From assembly GCA_004102805.1 (NCBI GenBank), contig SCEG01000008.1, positions 16,849 through 80,848 on the forward strand: DNA of 64,000 nt, given 5' to 3'. Under the pieces are notes generated by a model. It was not told the DNA's origin, searched no databases, and saw only the letters and a list, made by a program, of their open reading frames with translations. Shown piece after piece: positions 25,886 through 35,317 of the stretch (its first letter is position 1; every line of letters begins with the position of its first letter). The DNA is from Muribaculaceae bacterium Isolate-002 (NCI). Lineage in GTDB: Bacteria; Bacteroidota; Bacteroidia; Bacteroidales; Muribaculaceae. Both the position numbers and the translations under genes were made by a program.

Positions 25886-28717
25886 TCAGCGTCTGCGTCC
25901 GCCGGGGCCGCCATGGCCGCCATGGCCGCCTCCCGGAGGTCCCATGCGCCGTTCGTTGCGGTCGGCCGGCTGATTGCCGCTGCCAAACGTATTGAACTTA
26001 TACGTGAACGACAGCATGAAATACCGTGTCAGAGCGTTATACTGCGTGTCATCGATATACGATGCGGTAACCGTGCGCGATATATCCTTCTTCTGCTGCA
26101 GCAGGTCGTAGGCCTTGAGCATGATGGTCGCATTCTTTCCCGGAAGGAACTGATATGATATCGATGCGTTCCACATCCATGAGTCGGCGTCATAACCGGC
26201 GGAATATCCGCGTGTGGCGGAGTAGGTCAGCTCGCTGTTGAGCACAAACCCGAGCGGGTCGTACCATGTGCCGTTGAAATTGCCTCCGAAGCGGTGCACG
26301 TTGGTCGATGTCATTGACGACGCCGAGTTGTGGGTCGTCGAGAAATTATACATCGGGCGCAGCTCAAGCTCCAGATTGTCCGGACGATAGGCTATCGAGA
26401 ACGACTCCGCCACCATAAACGAGTTCGATATATTGCGCTCGCCGTTGTTATAGCCCAGTCGGCGGTTGAAATTGGTGAATATATTGTTGTTAAACGTGAA
26501 CACCTTGTTGCGCAGAGGCTGCGAGAACATGTTCATCAGTCGCGCGTTCCACACTCCGTTCACATTCTCGTAGGTAGTGTAGCGACCACCCGTCTGGCTG
26601 TTGTATATCGTCTTGGAGATGATGGAATTCTGCGTGATCTGCGCGTCAAACATTGTCATCGTCGAGCGCTGTGCCTCGGCATTAAACGCCTGGTGGCGCA
26701 GACGTATGTTGTGGTTGAACGATGTCAAAAGATCCGGATTACCCTGCACCACATTCAGCGGATTACTGTAGTCGGCCACCGGCTGCAACTGGCTCATCGA
26801 CGGCTGGGAGCTGCGTCCGTAGTAGTCGACATTGAGCGAGCTCGTCTTGTCAAACTTATATTTGAACCGCAGGAATGGCGAGTAGTTCCAAGTCGTGCGT
26901 TCCGGAATATTCTTGTCCGAGTTGCTCAGATTGGTGCTCTTCATGCGTATCGGCACTATCGACAGGCCGGCATCGAGCGTATATTTGCTGCTGACCTTCT
27001 TGTAGCCCACACGTATATCCTGCTGGAAGTTGGTGTTGCGGAACCGGTTCGACAGCGTGTCGACAAGCTCTATGTTGGCATAGTCTATCTCCGGCATTGG
27101 CAGAGTGTAATCCATGCCGTTGAGCACGAAGTCCCACACCTCGGTGCCGAAACTGACCGGACGGTCATACACAAGTTTGTCGGCGTTGTTCCAGCGCATG
27201 TTGGCGGAGTAGCCTACGGTGAGGAAGTTGCCGTTGCGCACATCGCCCAGAGGTTCTGTCCACGTCAGTCGCGCGCTTACGAAGTTGCTCCAGGTCTTGT
27301 TGTCGATCCATTGGTCATAGCTGTCTACCGAGTCGTTGAACTGATGGAAAATATTGTAGACATAGCTGTCTTCATACTCCCTGACATTGCTCATGCGGTA
27401 GTTGGCGAACACTGAAAACGAACGGCCTCTGTGGCTGGCGAAGCTGTGGTTGTAGATAAGACGTCCGCCGGCTTCATACGATTTGCCGTCTGACTGCGAC
27501 CGGTTGAGCGACGTGTTCTTCCCCTCTGACACCGAAAACGCCTTTGACCACGAGTCATTCTGATTGTATGAGAAATACGGACGGAAATCAAACGTGTTGA
27601 ACGAATCCGGTTTCCACTCCACCCTGAAGTCAGCTCTGACATTGTGACCCTTGTCACGTGAGTTTGAGTAGGAATTCTGGGTATAGGGGTCATCTTCAAG
27701 CAGATACTGGCGGTTTTTGCGCTGTTCGCTCTTCTTGTCGGAGTGTGAATACATCACATCACCGCCCACGCGCAGCTTCTCATCTTTGCCCACGTTGAAA
27801 TTCACGCCGAAACTCTGCGAGTTGCTTATGCCCTGATCGCCCCCGAAGCGGCGGAAGCGGTTGCCGTTGCCGTCGGTGAAGCCAAGGTCGTTGGTGTTGT
27901 TGGCCGAGCCGATGAAAGTTATCTGATTGCCGTTCCAGAATCGGTTGACATTAAAGGCGGTCTGATAGCGGTCGTCGGTGCCGTAGCCCGCTTCGACCGT
28001 TCCGAACCAGCCGTTCTGCATCCCCTTCTTAACCGTAAGGTTGATGACAGTCTCGTCCTCGCCGTCGTCTACTCCGGTCAGACGCGCCAGATCACTCTTG
28101 CGCTCCACCACCTGAAGCTTGTCGACCATGTTGACCGGAAGGTTTTTGGAGGCCACTTTGGGGTCGTCGGCAAAAAATTCCTTCCCGTCGATGAGTATCT
28201 TTGTCACCTCCTTGCCGTTGGCTGTGATCTTGCCGTCGGAGTCAACCTCCACGCCGGGCAGACGTTTGAGCAGATCTTCGACCACGGCATTGGGCTGCGT
28301 CTTGTAGGAGTCGGCATTGAATTCCACTGTGTCCTGCATCACCTTGATTGGCGTTTTGACTGCCGTCACCGTAGCTTCCGCCAGCAGATGCGACGACTCT
28401 TTTAGAGTGATTGTCCCTGCGTTGAAATTCTTGTCAGCTACAGTCAGGTTCTTGTAATTCTTGACATAGCCGATATAGCTTGTCTCAAGGATATAGCTGC
28501 CGTTCTTGATATCCGCAAAGGAAAATTTGCCGTTCATGTCGGCCGCGGTTCCCTTCACGTACGCACTGTCTTTGGCGGCAAGAAGTCTCACTCCCGCCTC
28601 CATCAGCGGCTCTCCCGTGTCGTCCGACACCGTTCCGCTTACAGTATAAGCCGCGCCGGTCAGCACACTGCATGCCGCCATACACACCGCCAATACCATT
28701 CCTCTGAAATCTCTCAT
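25886..28717 (-). CDS. TonB-receptor-like outer-membrane beta-barrel protein
   Basis: This 943-residue protein starts at the ATG 28715-28717 (MRDFRGMVLAVCMAACS signal). Residues ~25-110 form a carboxypeptidase-regulatory-like domain (YTVSGTVSDDTGEPLMEAGV). A plug-like region follows (FNADSYKTQPNAVVEDLLKR, then ILIDGKEFFADDPKVASKNL), then a long beta-barrel. This is the layout of the outer-membrane beta-barrel (OMP_b-brl_3) family rather than classical SusC, as no SusD gene is adjacent. The tail is glycine/histidine-rich (GGGHGGHGGPGG), which is unusual and might bind metal. Ligand unknown. Confidence 0.82.
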   Translation of the reverse strand: MRDFRGMVLAVCMAACSVLTGAAYTVSGTVSDDTGEPLMEAGVRLLAAKDSAYVKGTAADMNGKFSFADIKNGSYILETSYIGYVKNYKNLTVADKNFNAGTITLKESSHLLAEATVTAVKTPIKVMQDTVEFNADSYKTQPNAVVEDLLKRLPGVEVDSDGKITANGKEVTKILIDGKEFFADDPKVASKNLPVNMVDKLQVVERKSDLARLTGVDDGEDETVINLTVKKGMQNGWFGTVEAGYGTDDRYQTAFNVNRFWNGNQITFIGSANNTNDLGFTDGNGNRFRRFGGDQGISNSQSFGVNFNVGKDEKLRVGGDVMYSHSDKKSEQRKNRQYLLEDDPYTQNSYSNSRDKGHNVRADFRVEWKPDSFNTFDFRPYFSYNQNDSWSKAFSVSEGKNTSLNRSQSDGKSYEAGGRLIYNHSFASHRGRSFSVFANYRMSNVREYEDSYVYNIFHQFNDSVDSYDQWIDNKTWSNFVSARLTWTEPLGDVRNGNFLTVGYSANMRWNNADKLVYDRPVSFGTEVWDFVLNGMDYTLPMPEIDYANIELVDTLSNRFRNTNFQQDIRVGYKKVSSKYTLDAGLSIVPIRMKSTNLSNSDKNIPERTTWNYSPFLRFKYKFDKTSSLNVDYYGRSSQPSMSQLQPVADYSNPLNVVQGNPDLLTSFNHNIRLRHQAFNAEAQRSTMTMFDAQITQNSIISKTIYNSQTGGRYTTYENVNGVWNARLMNMFSQPLRNKVFTFNNNIFTNFNRRLGYNNGERNISNSFMVAESFSIAYRPDNLELELRPMYNFSTTHNSASSMTSTNVHRFGGNFNGTWYDPLGFVLNSELTYSATRGYSAGYDADSWMWNASISYQFLPGKNATIMLKAYDLLQQKKDISRTVTASYIDDTQYNALTRYFMLSFTYKFNTFGSGNQPADRNERRMGPPGGGHGGHGGPGGRRR

Positions 28718-28825
28718 CTTTTTGGGGATACTTTTTAGGGATATTTGTTGAATTGAATTCTTTTGCGTAACGTCGGCAACGGCTTGACTACAGCCGCTTT
28801 CCGACTTCAATCGTGTTTCTGACTG

Positions 28826-28833
28826 CAAAAATA
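28826..28833 (-). promoter_or_regulatory. -7 box of the outer-membrane protein gene
   Basis: TATTTTTG, followed by C, on the minus strand lies about 110 bp upstream of the start codon. A CAAA (TTTG on the minus strand) is present near 28859, 25 bp away, slightly longer than the usual spacing. Confidence 0.35.
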
Positions 28834-28950
28834 AATAAAAGTTTAATTATAAATGCGTCAAAAAGTGACACGTATGCCTACATTTCAACCAACGCCCGAA
28901 TTTCTTCAACAAACACCCCGACAAGCCTCTACGGCTACCACCCCCCCTAA

Positions 28951-29278
28951 TAATGGAACGACGAGCCTCCCAAAAACTCTCGCAGAAGCGATGTCGGAGG
29001 TATGTCGCGGCCCGGTATCGGAGCGAAATAGCTCAGAAACTTCATCAGACGGTAAGCCTCGGCATATTCCGGAGTGTCGCGTGGAAAATTCTTCAGCAGG
29101 CCCTCGCCATATTCGCGCATCACGCCAAGCTCGAATATCAGCGACGAGTTGAATGTCGAGTCGGCATTCTCCTGATACGGGAATATCCAGCGCTCCTCGC
29201 CGCGTCTCACGCTCGGCCAGCGGCGTATCGTCTCCATCGCCGACGTCCCGCGGTATTTGTGGTCGCGTATGATGCGGC
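28951..29278. repeat. 328-bp direct duplicate of the nucleoside kinase 3' end (copy 1)
   Basis: This segment matches 32192-32519 with only about four mismatches in 328 bp, in the same orientation and offset by 3241 bp. It encodes, on the minus strand, the last ~109 residues of the nucleoside kinase, including a stop just after the copied part. It ends abruptly at 29278, where the transposase remnant begins. It is displaced from any kinase start, so it is non-functional. Confidence 0.9.
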
Positions 29279-29750
29279 CAAAATCATCTCCTATTACAAG
29301 CGCAGATGGTTCATTGAGGATTATCACCACTTGCTGAAGAAAAAAGGATTTGGCATAGAAGATATACAGGTGGAAAGTCCGCATGCCTTTGAAATCAATC
29401 TTGCCGTAAGCATTAAAAACGCCTATGAGGTGGCGTTGGTCAAAAAAGGATTTGACGGAAACGATGATACGAATCCGGCATCTATAGCGTTCACTCCACT
29501 GGAGATCGAAATCGTGGACACTCTCAACAGGCGTTTTAATACCAAAAAGAAGATATACAAGAATCCGCACCCAAAGGGGGCGCTGGCATGGGCTTCATGG
29601 GTTGTGGCCTGCGAAGGCGGCTGGAGTGCCATGCCATCACAACCGAAGCCGGGTATAATAACATTCAAAAGAGGTATTGGTAGATTGGAAACAATCTACC
29701 AATACCTCTTGGAGAACTCGAATATGGGGATATTTGTGGGTAAAGGCTAG
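29279..29750 (+). mobile_element. IS4-family transposase, C-terminal remnant
   Basis: The reading frame from 29279 gives about 156 residues, starting in ISYYKRRWFIEDYHHLLKKK. This is the Y-x2-R-x3-E-x6-K catalytic signature of IS4-family DDE transposases and carries the final catalytic Glu. The tail (LAWASWVVACEGGWSAMP) resembles the C-terminal region of the Tn5/IS50-like subgroup. The N-terminal two-thirds with the first two aspartates is missing, replaced by the duplicated kinase fragment, so a frame running from 28953 is chimeric. No inverted terminal repeat could be found. Immobile remnant. Confidence 0.75.
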
Positions 29751-29785
29751 CGATACATCGCGTCCCCATCCTAAAATCGCTATCA

Positions 29786-29817
29786 ATAAAACCGGCGTCC
29801 TCAGGACACCGGTTTTA
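29786..29817 (-). terminator. Hairpin terminator of the BspA-like gene
   Basis: AAACCGG/CCGGTTT with an inner GTCCT/AGGAC stem gives a strong hairpin with A/T-rich flanks. It lies downstream of the minus-strand BspA-like gene and also just after the plus-strand transposase remnant. A second GC-rich palindrome (ACCCGGC/GCCGGGT) follows at about 29823-29862. Confidence 0.65.
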
Positions 29818-29922
29818 GCTGTAACCCGGCCCGCCGCAGCGTAGCGGAGACGAGCCGGGTCATGTATCATATATGGTGGAAAGAGTCCGCAGGCCGCTGA
29901 TTTACATTGTAAATCAGGTGGT

Positions 29923-31686
29923 CTATCTCACAATGATCTTGCTGACTTTCTTTCCGCTTCTGACTATGTATACGCCTGTATTCAGCTCGGGAACACTCTC
30001 ACCCGTGGCGACCACGTGTCCCGTAATCGAATACACTGTCACGATGCCGCCATCTTCGGTTTCAACCGATTCTATCCCCGAGAATGACGATTCGGATATA
30101 TCGGTGAACTGTTTCCATACTTCGGCCGATGCATAGCTCTCTGCCGCGCCTTCGGGCACAAGGAGTCTGGCTGTGTCATAGATTGATGACGCGAATGTAT
30201 TCGACATGATTGCGGGCGGAATTACGTTTTTGCTCTTGATTGTTGCGAGGGAGGCGCAGTTGCCGAACACATTGTTGCCGATTGACTGCATTGACGAGGG
30301 TATGGTCACCTCTGCCAGCGATGTGCATCCGAAAAATGTATTGTAACCCAATGACTCAAGTTCCTCGGGAAGAGTGACCTCTTTGAGCGCGGAGCAGCCC
30401 GAGAATGCATAGTCGCCGATAAATTCCGGAGTCCCGTCAAACTCTATCATCTCTAGTGACGAACAGTTCTGGAACGATTTCTGATCTATCCTCTTGACCG
30501 TCGCCGGAAATTTTATGGCCGACAGTTTCGAGCAATTGAAGAATACGTTTTTGCCGACCGAAAGGAGCCCCGATGGCAGTGTCACGCTCTCAAGAGCCTT
30601 GCAGTTCTGGAACATGTTGGTAGGCAATGCCGTTACGGCTTCGGGGATCTCGATCGATTTAAGTCCCGAGCATCCTGCGAACGCGGCACTGCCGACGGTT
30701 GTCAGCGTTGACGGCAGTTCGATGCTCTCCAGCCCGGTGCAGTTGTAAAACGCATAATTGCCCAAAGATGTGAGAGTAGAGGGGAACGTGATTTTTGAAA
30801 TCGACGTACAGTTGTAGAATACATACTGCTTTACCGTTGTGGCGCCTTCGGGCACAACGACTTCCGACAGCAGTTCGCCGTTCACTTTGAGCACCTTGCA
30901 TTGTGACACGGGATTTGACGTGCTCTTGCTGAAGTCTATGTCGCACCATGCCGCGAGGTCGGTAGTATTCACGGCCTTGATGCCCGAACACCCGTAGAAC
31001 GCGTTGGCACCGATGGTCTTTACCGATGCCGGAACGGTGACTTCGGTTATTGACGACAGCCCGGCGAACACATACTGCTTGAGTTCGCTGACTCCCTCGG
31101 GAATATCAAGCTCGGTCACTTCCTTGCCGCCGACATAAAGGTGCTTGGCCAATGAGGTGGGATTGGACGATGCGTCGTTGAACGACAGCGCGCACCAGCT
31201 TGTTAGGTCGACTACCTCTACACGCTCCAGCGCATCGCAGCCGAAAAACACCGACACCTCGAATGTGGTCAGTGTCGACGGTATCATTATTGACTTCAGT
31301 GACGTGCAGTTGTTGAATGAATAGGAACTCAAAGTGGTGAGACCCTCGTTGAATGCCAGGTCGGTTATTGACGAGCACCCGTCAAACGAGTTTCTGCCAA
31401 TCGTAGTCAGCGTGGCCGGAAATACTACCGTCTCTACCTTGTCACAGTTTTGTGCCGCATTCGCGCCTATCTCCGTCACTGCATATTTTGCACCCTCAAT
31501 CTCAACTTCGGCAGGGATGACAAGCGCGGTAACATCACCGCTTACTTTTGTCAGCTTGCAATCGCTTTTCCCGGATATGACCGAGAATGTCATTCCGTCG
31601 ATTTCTGCTGTCTGTGCACTTGCCGACACTGCTCCGGAAAGCATGCCGATTGCCGACAATACCTTTAGGCATGATCTGATATCCAT
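29923..31686 (-). CDS. BspA-like leucine-rich repeat surface protein
   Basis: This 587-residue protein has a signal peptide (to about residue 24). About 15 BspA/LRR_5 repeats of 23 residues follow, visible as recurring phrases such as IGANAFYGCSGIKAV and LPSTLTTVGSAAFAGCSGLK. The last ~50 residues (VYSITGHVVATGE, then TGVYIVRSGKKVSKIIVR) form a type A T9SS sorting domain. BspA proteins bind host matrix or other cells. It has a good promoter (31789-31819) and stands alone between two repeat elements. A related protein is encoded at 61253-63538. Confidence 0.85.
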   Translation of the reverse strand: MDIRSCLKVLSAIGMLSGAVSASAQTAEIDGMTFSVISGKSDCKLTKVSGDVTALVIPAEVEIEGAKYAVTEIGANAAQNCDKVETVVFPATLTTIGRNSFDGCSSITDLAFNEGLTTLSSYSFNNCTSLKSIMIPSTLTTFEVSVFFGCDALERVEVVDLTSWCALSFNDASSNPTSLAKHLYVGGKEVTELDIPEGVSELKQYVFAGLSSITEVTVPASVKTIGANAFYGCSGIKAVNTTDLAAWCDIDFSKSTSNPVSQCKVLKVNGELLSEVVVPEGATTVKQYVFYNCTSISKITFPSTLTSLGNYAFYNCTGLESIELPSTLTTVGSAAFAGCSGLKSIEIPEAVTALPTNMFQNCKALESVTLPSGLLSVGKNVFFNCSKLSAIKFPATVKRIDQKSFQNCSSLEMIEFDGTPEFIGDYAFSGCSALKEVTLPEELESLGYNTFFGCTSLAEVTIPSSMQSIGNNVFGNCASLATIKSKNVIPPAIMSNTFASSIYDTARLLVPEGAAESYASAEVWKQFTDISESSFSGIESVETEDGGIVTVYSITGHVVATGESVPELNTGVYIVRSGKKVSKIIVR

Positions 31687-31788
31687 ATTTTTTCAACGGC
31701 CCGCCAGCCTATCGGGCAATTTTGTGAAACCGATTCCGGAGAGGCTGACAAATCAATCAAAATGTCACCGGATTGTATTTATATATTG

Positions 31789-31819
31789 CAAAAATATATA
31801 AAATTTAAATATTTGCAAA
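31789..31819 (-). promoter_or_regulatory. Promoter of the BspA-like gene
   Basis: On the minus strand TTTG (31816-31819) is separated by 19 bp from TATTTTTG (31789-31796), a near-ideal Bacteroidetes promoter, about 100 bp before the start codon in very AT-rich DNA. The rest of the 31687-32187 gap holds the 163-bp palindromic element and a small hairpin region (CCGTGAT/ATCACGG, about 32090-32135). Confidence 0.6.
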
Positions 31820-31914
31820 AATATTTATATAAATCACATAAAAATACAACCTTTGTGTACGGTGAGATGCAGCCTTTATGTATGCCGGTTTTCGGCGTGA
31901 CTCATTCAAAACTA

Positions 31915-32077
31915 AGAGCCTGTTCAAATTTATATGATACGGATTTTGATAGGTATTGTCAGATGGATTTTTGATTGCGATGAGGGAGTGTAGCCGTAGC
32001 TACTCGACCGAAGAGCAAACAAAAAGATGCTGGCAAGACTCTCAAAAGCAAAGTGATATAAATTTTGAACAAGCTCT
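31915..32077. repeat. 163-bp palindromic intergenic element, copy A
   Basis: The ends are inverted repeats of about 21 bp (left arm starting AGAGCCTGTTCAAATTTAT, right arm ending in its near-complement). The interior is also self-complementary up to a central GTAGC-CGTA-GCTAC hairpin. Copy B at 44684-44846 has exactly the same length and the same interior order. Confidence 0.8.
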
Positions 32078-32187
32078 AAAAAAGAAACCCCGTGATGACG
32101 CGTAAGCGGAATGACCGCCCCTGCGAAATCACGGCGTATGGCCTGCATTATCTTGTCTGAGTGTCGCAGGTTTGATTTCCGGCCTGA

Positions 32188-33855
32188 TCAGTAATGGAAC
32201 GACGAGCCTCCCAAAAACTCTCGCAGCAGCGATGTCGGTGGTATGTCGCGACCCGGTATCGGAGCGAAATAGCTCAGAAACTTCATCAGACGGTAAGCCT
32301 CGGCATATTCCGGAGTGTCGCGTGGAAAATTCTTCAGCAGGCCCTCGCCATATTCGCGCATCACGCCAAGCTCGAATATCAGCGACGAGTTGAATGTCGA
32401 GTCGGCATTCTCCTGATACGGGAATATCCAACGCTCCTCGCCGCGTCTCACGCTCGGCCAGCGGCGTATCGTCTCCATCGCCGACGTCCCGCGGTATTTG
32501 TGGTCGCGTATGATGCGGCGGAGCAGACGGTTGTCGGTTGTCGGCACCCAGTTGTGGTCATCAATGGCAAGCGTTGTCAGTGCCGACACATAGATGCGAT
32601 ATTTCATGCCGTCCTCGATCTCCGATGTAAGCTCCGGATTGAGCCCGTGTATTCCCTCGATGAGCAGTATCGAGCGGTCGTCGAGCTGCAGGCGCTCCCC
32701 TTTGTACAGGCGGTGACCGTGCTCGAAACTATAGGTCGGCAGCTCCACCTCCTCTCCGGCGATAAGACGGCGGAGGTCGGAGTTGAACTGTTGCAGGTCA
32801 AGCGCATAAAGCGACTCATAGTCATAGTCGCCGCTCTCGTCACGAGGTGTGTTCACCCTGTCGACAAAATAATTGTCGAGCGATATCATCTTAGGCTTGA
32901 GCAGATTGGTCAGCAGATAGATTGCCAGTCGCTTCGTAAACGTCGTCTTTCCCGACGACGACGGCCCGGCTATCATCACCACGCGTGCCCCTCCGGCTTC
33001 ATAACGGCGCTTTATTTCATCGGCTATCGACGCTATCTTCTTGTCATGCAGCGCTTCGGCCACATTTATGAGTTCGCCAGAACGGTTCTCCTCTGTCGAT
33101 TTGTTCAGCTCTCCCACATTGCGTATCCCAATGATATGGTTGAATGCGACATACTCCGTAAACGCATTATACATCTTCTCCTGAGTGATAGGCTGAGCCG
33201 GCACGTCCGGACAGCTGTGGTCGCAACCCAGAAGCAGAAATCCCTCATGATAGCGCTTCAGGTCGAAGCAACGCAGAAATCCTGTCGACGGCGCGAGCGG
33301 TCCGTAATATGTGTCAATCACGCCGTCAAGACGGTAATACACCGTGTAAAGGTCATGGATTGTGTCGAGCAGCTGCACCTTGTCGTCAAGACCCTCCTTG
33401 CGAAACATCTCCTTGACATCAGCCGTCAGACGCTCCTTGCGCTCGAACGCCACATCGCGCTCTACAAGCCGACGCATCGCCTCGCGCAGATTTTCAACCA
33501 CCTCGTCGGTAACCGCTATATTGTCAAGACGGCAGTAATAACCCTTCGATATCGAGTGGCAAATATTCAGGCGCGTTCCCGGATAACACTCCACAAGAGC
33601 CCTGTAAAGCATCATGCACAGCGAGCGGGTGTAAACCCGCATCCCCGATGCCGTGGTGACCGGCAGATATTCCACCTGCTTGGGCGCGAACACCGCATAC
33701 TGCAGATCCTCGGTCTTGTTGTTGACACGCGCGCATATCGGCGTGAACGATATTTCGTCGCAGACGCGCTTTAATATCTCCGATAGAGTCTCTCCTCCGT
33801 CAAACGGTATATATCTGTTGATATTCTTGCAGAAAATTTTTAATTGGGCACTCAT
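32188..33855 (-). CDS. Nucleoside (uridine-type) kinase with N-terminal TGS/ThrRS-like region
   Basis: This 555-residue protein starts at the ATG 33853-33855. The first ~60 residues (LKIFCKNINRYIPFDGGETL) look TGS-like, and the next ~200 resemble the ThrRS second additional domain (HSISKGYYC is the equivalent of its conserved His-containing motif). The C-terminal half is a uridine-kinase-like P-loop kinase with Walker A GPSSSGKTTFTKRL. Substrate is inferred to be a nucleoside; relatives are annotated as nucleoside or uridine kinases. The last 328 bp are duplicated at 28951-29278. No close operon partner. Confidence 0.82.
   Translation of the reverse strand: MSAQLKIFCKNINRYIPFDGGETLSEILKRVCDEISFTPICARVNNKTEDLQYAVFAPKQVEYLPVTTASGMRVYTRSLCMMLYRALVECYPGTRLNICHSISKGYYCRLDNIAVTDEVVENLREAMRRLVERDVAFERKERLTADVKEMFRKEGLDDKVQLLDTIHDLYTVYYRLDGVIDTYYGPLAPSTGFLRCFDLKRYHEGFLLLGCDHSCPDVPAQPITQEKMYNAFTEYVAFNHIIGIRNVGELNKSTEENRSGELINVAEALHDKKIASIADEIKRRYEAGGARVVMIAGPSSSGKTTFTKRLAIYLLTNLLKPKMISLDNYFVDRVNTPRDESGDYDYESLYALDLQQFNSDLRRLIAGEEVELPTYSFEHGHRLYKGERLQLDDRSILLIEGIHGLNPELTSEIEDGMKYRIYVSALTTLAIDDHNWVPTTDNRLLRRIIRDHKYRGTSAMETIRRWPSVRRGEERWIFPYQENADSTFNSSLIFELGVMREYGEGLLKNFPRDTPEYAEAYRLMKFLSYFAPIPGRDIPPTSLLREFLGGSSFHY
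32192..32519. repeat. 328-bp direct duplicate, copy 2 (within the kinase gene)
   Basis: This is the parental copy in its normal genomic setting, covering the last ~109 codons of the nucleoside kinase. With copy 1 (28951-29278) it brackets the transposase remnant and the BspA-like gene. Recombination between the two would delete about 3.2 kb. Confidence 0.9.
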
Positions 33856-34001
33856 AATGATGTGGGGCTTAATGTTAATGAATTTCGTAAATATACAAAA
33901 TTTTAACACATCAGGCTCCCTTTTTGTTCTAAATCGCCAACTTTACCGCGGCATGCCCCAATCAATCAGTAACCTTAGTGTCCTTAACGACCTTAAAGTC
34001 G

Positions 34002-35306
34002 TTATTCCTCCTGACCCGTGGCCTGCAGATAGCTCACGCGAGCCACGCGATAAGCCCCGTAAGCTTCCGTATATTGGTCGAGACTCTGGCGGTAGAGTGT
34101 CTGGGCGTCAAGCAAGTCGGTCACATTGCTCACTCCGGCGTGAAAGAAATTCTGGTTCATGCGCAGGTTTTCGGCCGACTGGGCAATCGATTCCTTCGCA
34201 ATCTCCATCTTGCGGTGGGCTGAAGTGAGGTCATCCCATGCGTTTATCATCTTGATGCACAGCATCTGCGACAGGTCGTTCATCTCCATCCGCGCGTTGG
34301 CTGTCTCGAGTTTGCGACGCTTTATCGCGTGGGAGCCTCCCCACCATGAGCTTATCGGCACCGACACGCTGACAAACACCGCTCCGAAGCCGTGACGCTG
34401 ACTGATGACATCGTCGTAGAAATATCCTGCGCCGACCCCTACGGTAGGCAGGTTTTCTCCCACGGCGATTTTCTCCTCAAGCTCCGAGGCATTCACCTTT
34501 TTCTGCAGCAGCCGGTAGTCGGCCGTGCTTCCAAGAGCCGCGTTCGGGTCGATATAGATGTCGGAGGGGTAGGGGGGCACCTCGTCGGGTGTCTCCTCCT
34601 CGGCCACATCTATCGCCGTGCCGTCAAGTCCGGTATATTGTGCAAGCAGCTGACGCGAGAGCGCTATGCCGTTGTCGAGGTCTACCATCGTGGAGCGCAG
34701 CTCGTTTTTGCGCAGCTGCACCTTGAGCAGTTCGTTGCGTGTGGTGACTCCGGCCTTCAGTGCTACACCCACCTGAAATTCAAGCGTGTCGACCAGGGCG
34801 ATGACATCCTCGAGAGTGCGGCGCTTCGACTTCAGTGTCACAAGCTGCCAGTAATATTTCTCCGCGGTCATAGTCACTTCGTTGACCGCATTCTCGCGCT
34901 CGAGTCCTGCCGCTTCCACACCGACCTCGGCGAGGCGGTTGCCGTTGACAATGCGTCCGCCGGCAAACACCGGCTGCACCGCCGTGACATTGGCGCTCAC
35001 ACCGCGCTTTATCATCTGCAGCGTGGCTATGTTGAATATGTCGAGGTCGACCACGGGCTTGTTGGCAGCAAACGCCATGCCCGATGCCGTCACCGTCGGG
35101 AAATACTTGGTGAATGCCTCCTTGCGCAACTCCTCGGCGGCCTCGGCATTGCTTGCCGCGACATTGACCTTGGCATTGTTTTTTATCGCCAGCTCGCGGC
35201 ATTCGTCAAGCGTGAGCATGCGGACTTCCTCTCCGCCTGCCTGCCCCTGGGCTGTAGCGCCAAGCAGCGACAGCATGGCTGTAAATGCTATTGACAATCG
35301 TTTCAT
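34002..35306 (-). CDS. TolC-like outer-membrane efflux protein
   Basis: This 434-residue protein starts at the ATG 35304-35306, which begins the signal peptide (MKRLSIAFTAMLSLLGATAQ). A longer frame into the RND gene is not supported. It contains two copies of the OEP helical repeat: MLTLDECRELAIKNNAKV at the start and LQKKVNASELEEKIAVGENL in the second half. It forms the exit duct for the adjacent RND pump and adaptor. It is the third gene of the operon, 11 bp after the RND permease. Confidence 0.9.
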   Translation of the reverse strand: MKRLSIAFTAMLSLLGATAQGQAGGEEVRMLTLDECRELAIKNNAKVNVAASNAEAAEELRKEAFTKYFPTVTASGMAFAANKPVVDLDIFNIATLQMIKRGVSANVTAVQPVFAGGRIVNGNRLAEVGVEAAGLERENAVNEVTMTAEKYYWQLVTLKSKRRTLEDVIALVDTLEFQVGVALKAGVTTRNELLKVQLRKNELRSTMVDLDNGIALSRQLLAQYTGLDGTAIDVAEEETPDEVPPYPSDIYIDPNAALGSTADYRLLQKKVNASELEEKIAVGENLPTVGVGAGYFYDDVISQRHGFGAVFVSVSVPISSWWGGSHAIKRRKLETANARMEMNDLSQMLCIKMINAWDDLTSAHRKMEIAKESIAQSAENLRMNQNFFHAGVSNVTDLLDAQTLYRQSLDQYTEAYGAYRVARVSYLQATGQEE

Positions 35307-35317
35307 AACCGTAATAA

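Noticed and set aside
26330..27415. Plus-strand frame (361 codons) opposite the outer-membrane barrel gene
   Set aside because: Shadow of the real gene; no domain, no promoter.
25886..28717. Polysaccharide utilisation locus (SusC/SusD)
   Set aside because: There is no SusD-like gene or glycoside hydrolase next to the barrel protein, and its plug-like region fits the OMP_b-brl family better.
28947..29570. Minus-strand 207-codon frame appearing as a second kinase-like gene
   Set aside because: Half of it is the duplicated kinase end and half is antisense to the transposase remnant; no kinase start or P-loop is present.
32194..33774. Long plus-strand frame (526 codons) opposite the nucleoside kinase
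   Set aside because: It is antisense to a well-conserved kinase with Walker A motif; the frame is open because of biased codon use at high GC third positions and has no recognisable domain.
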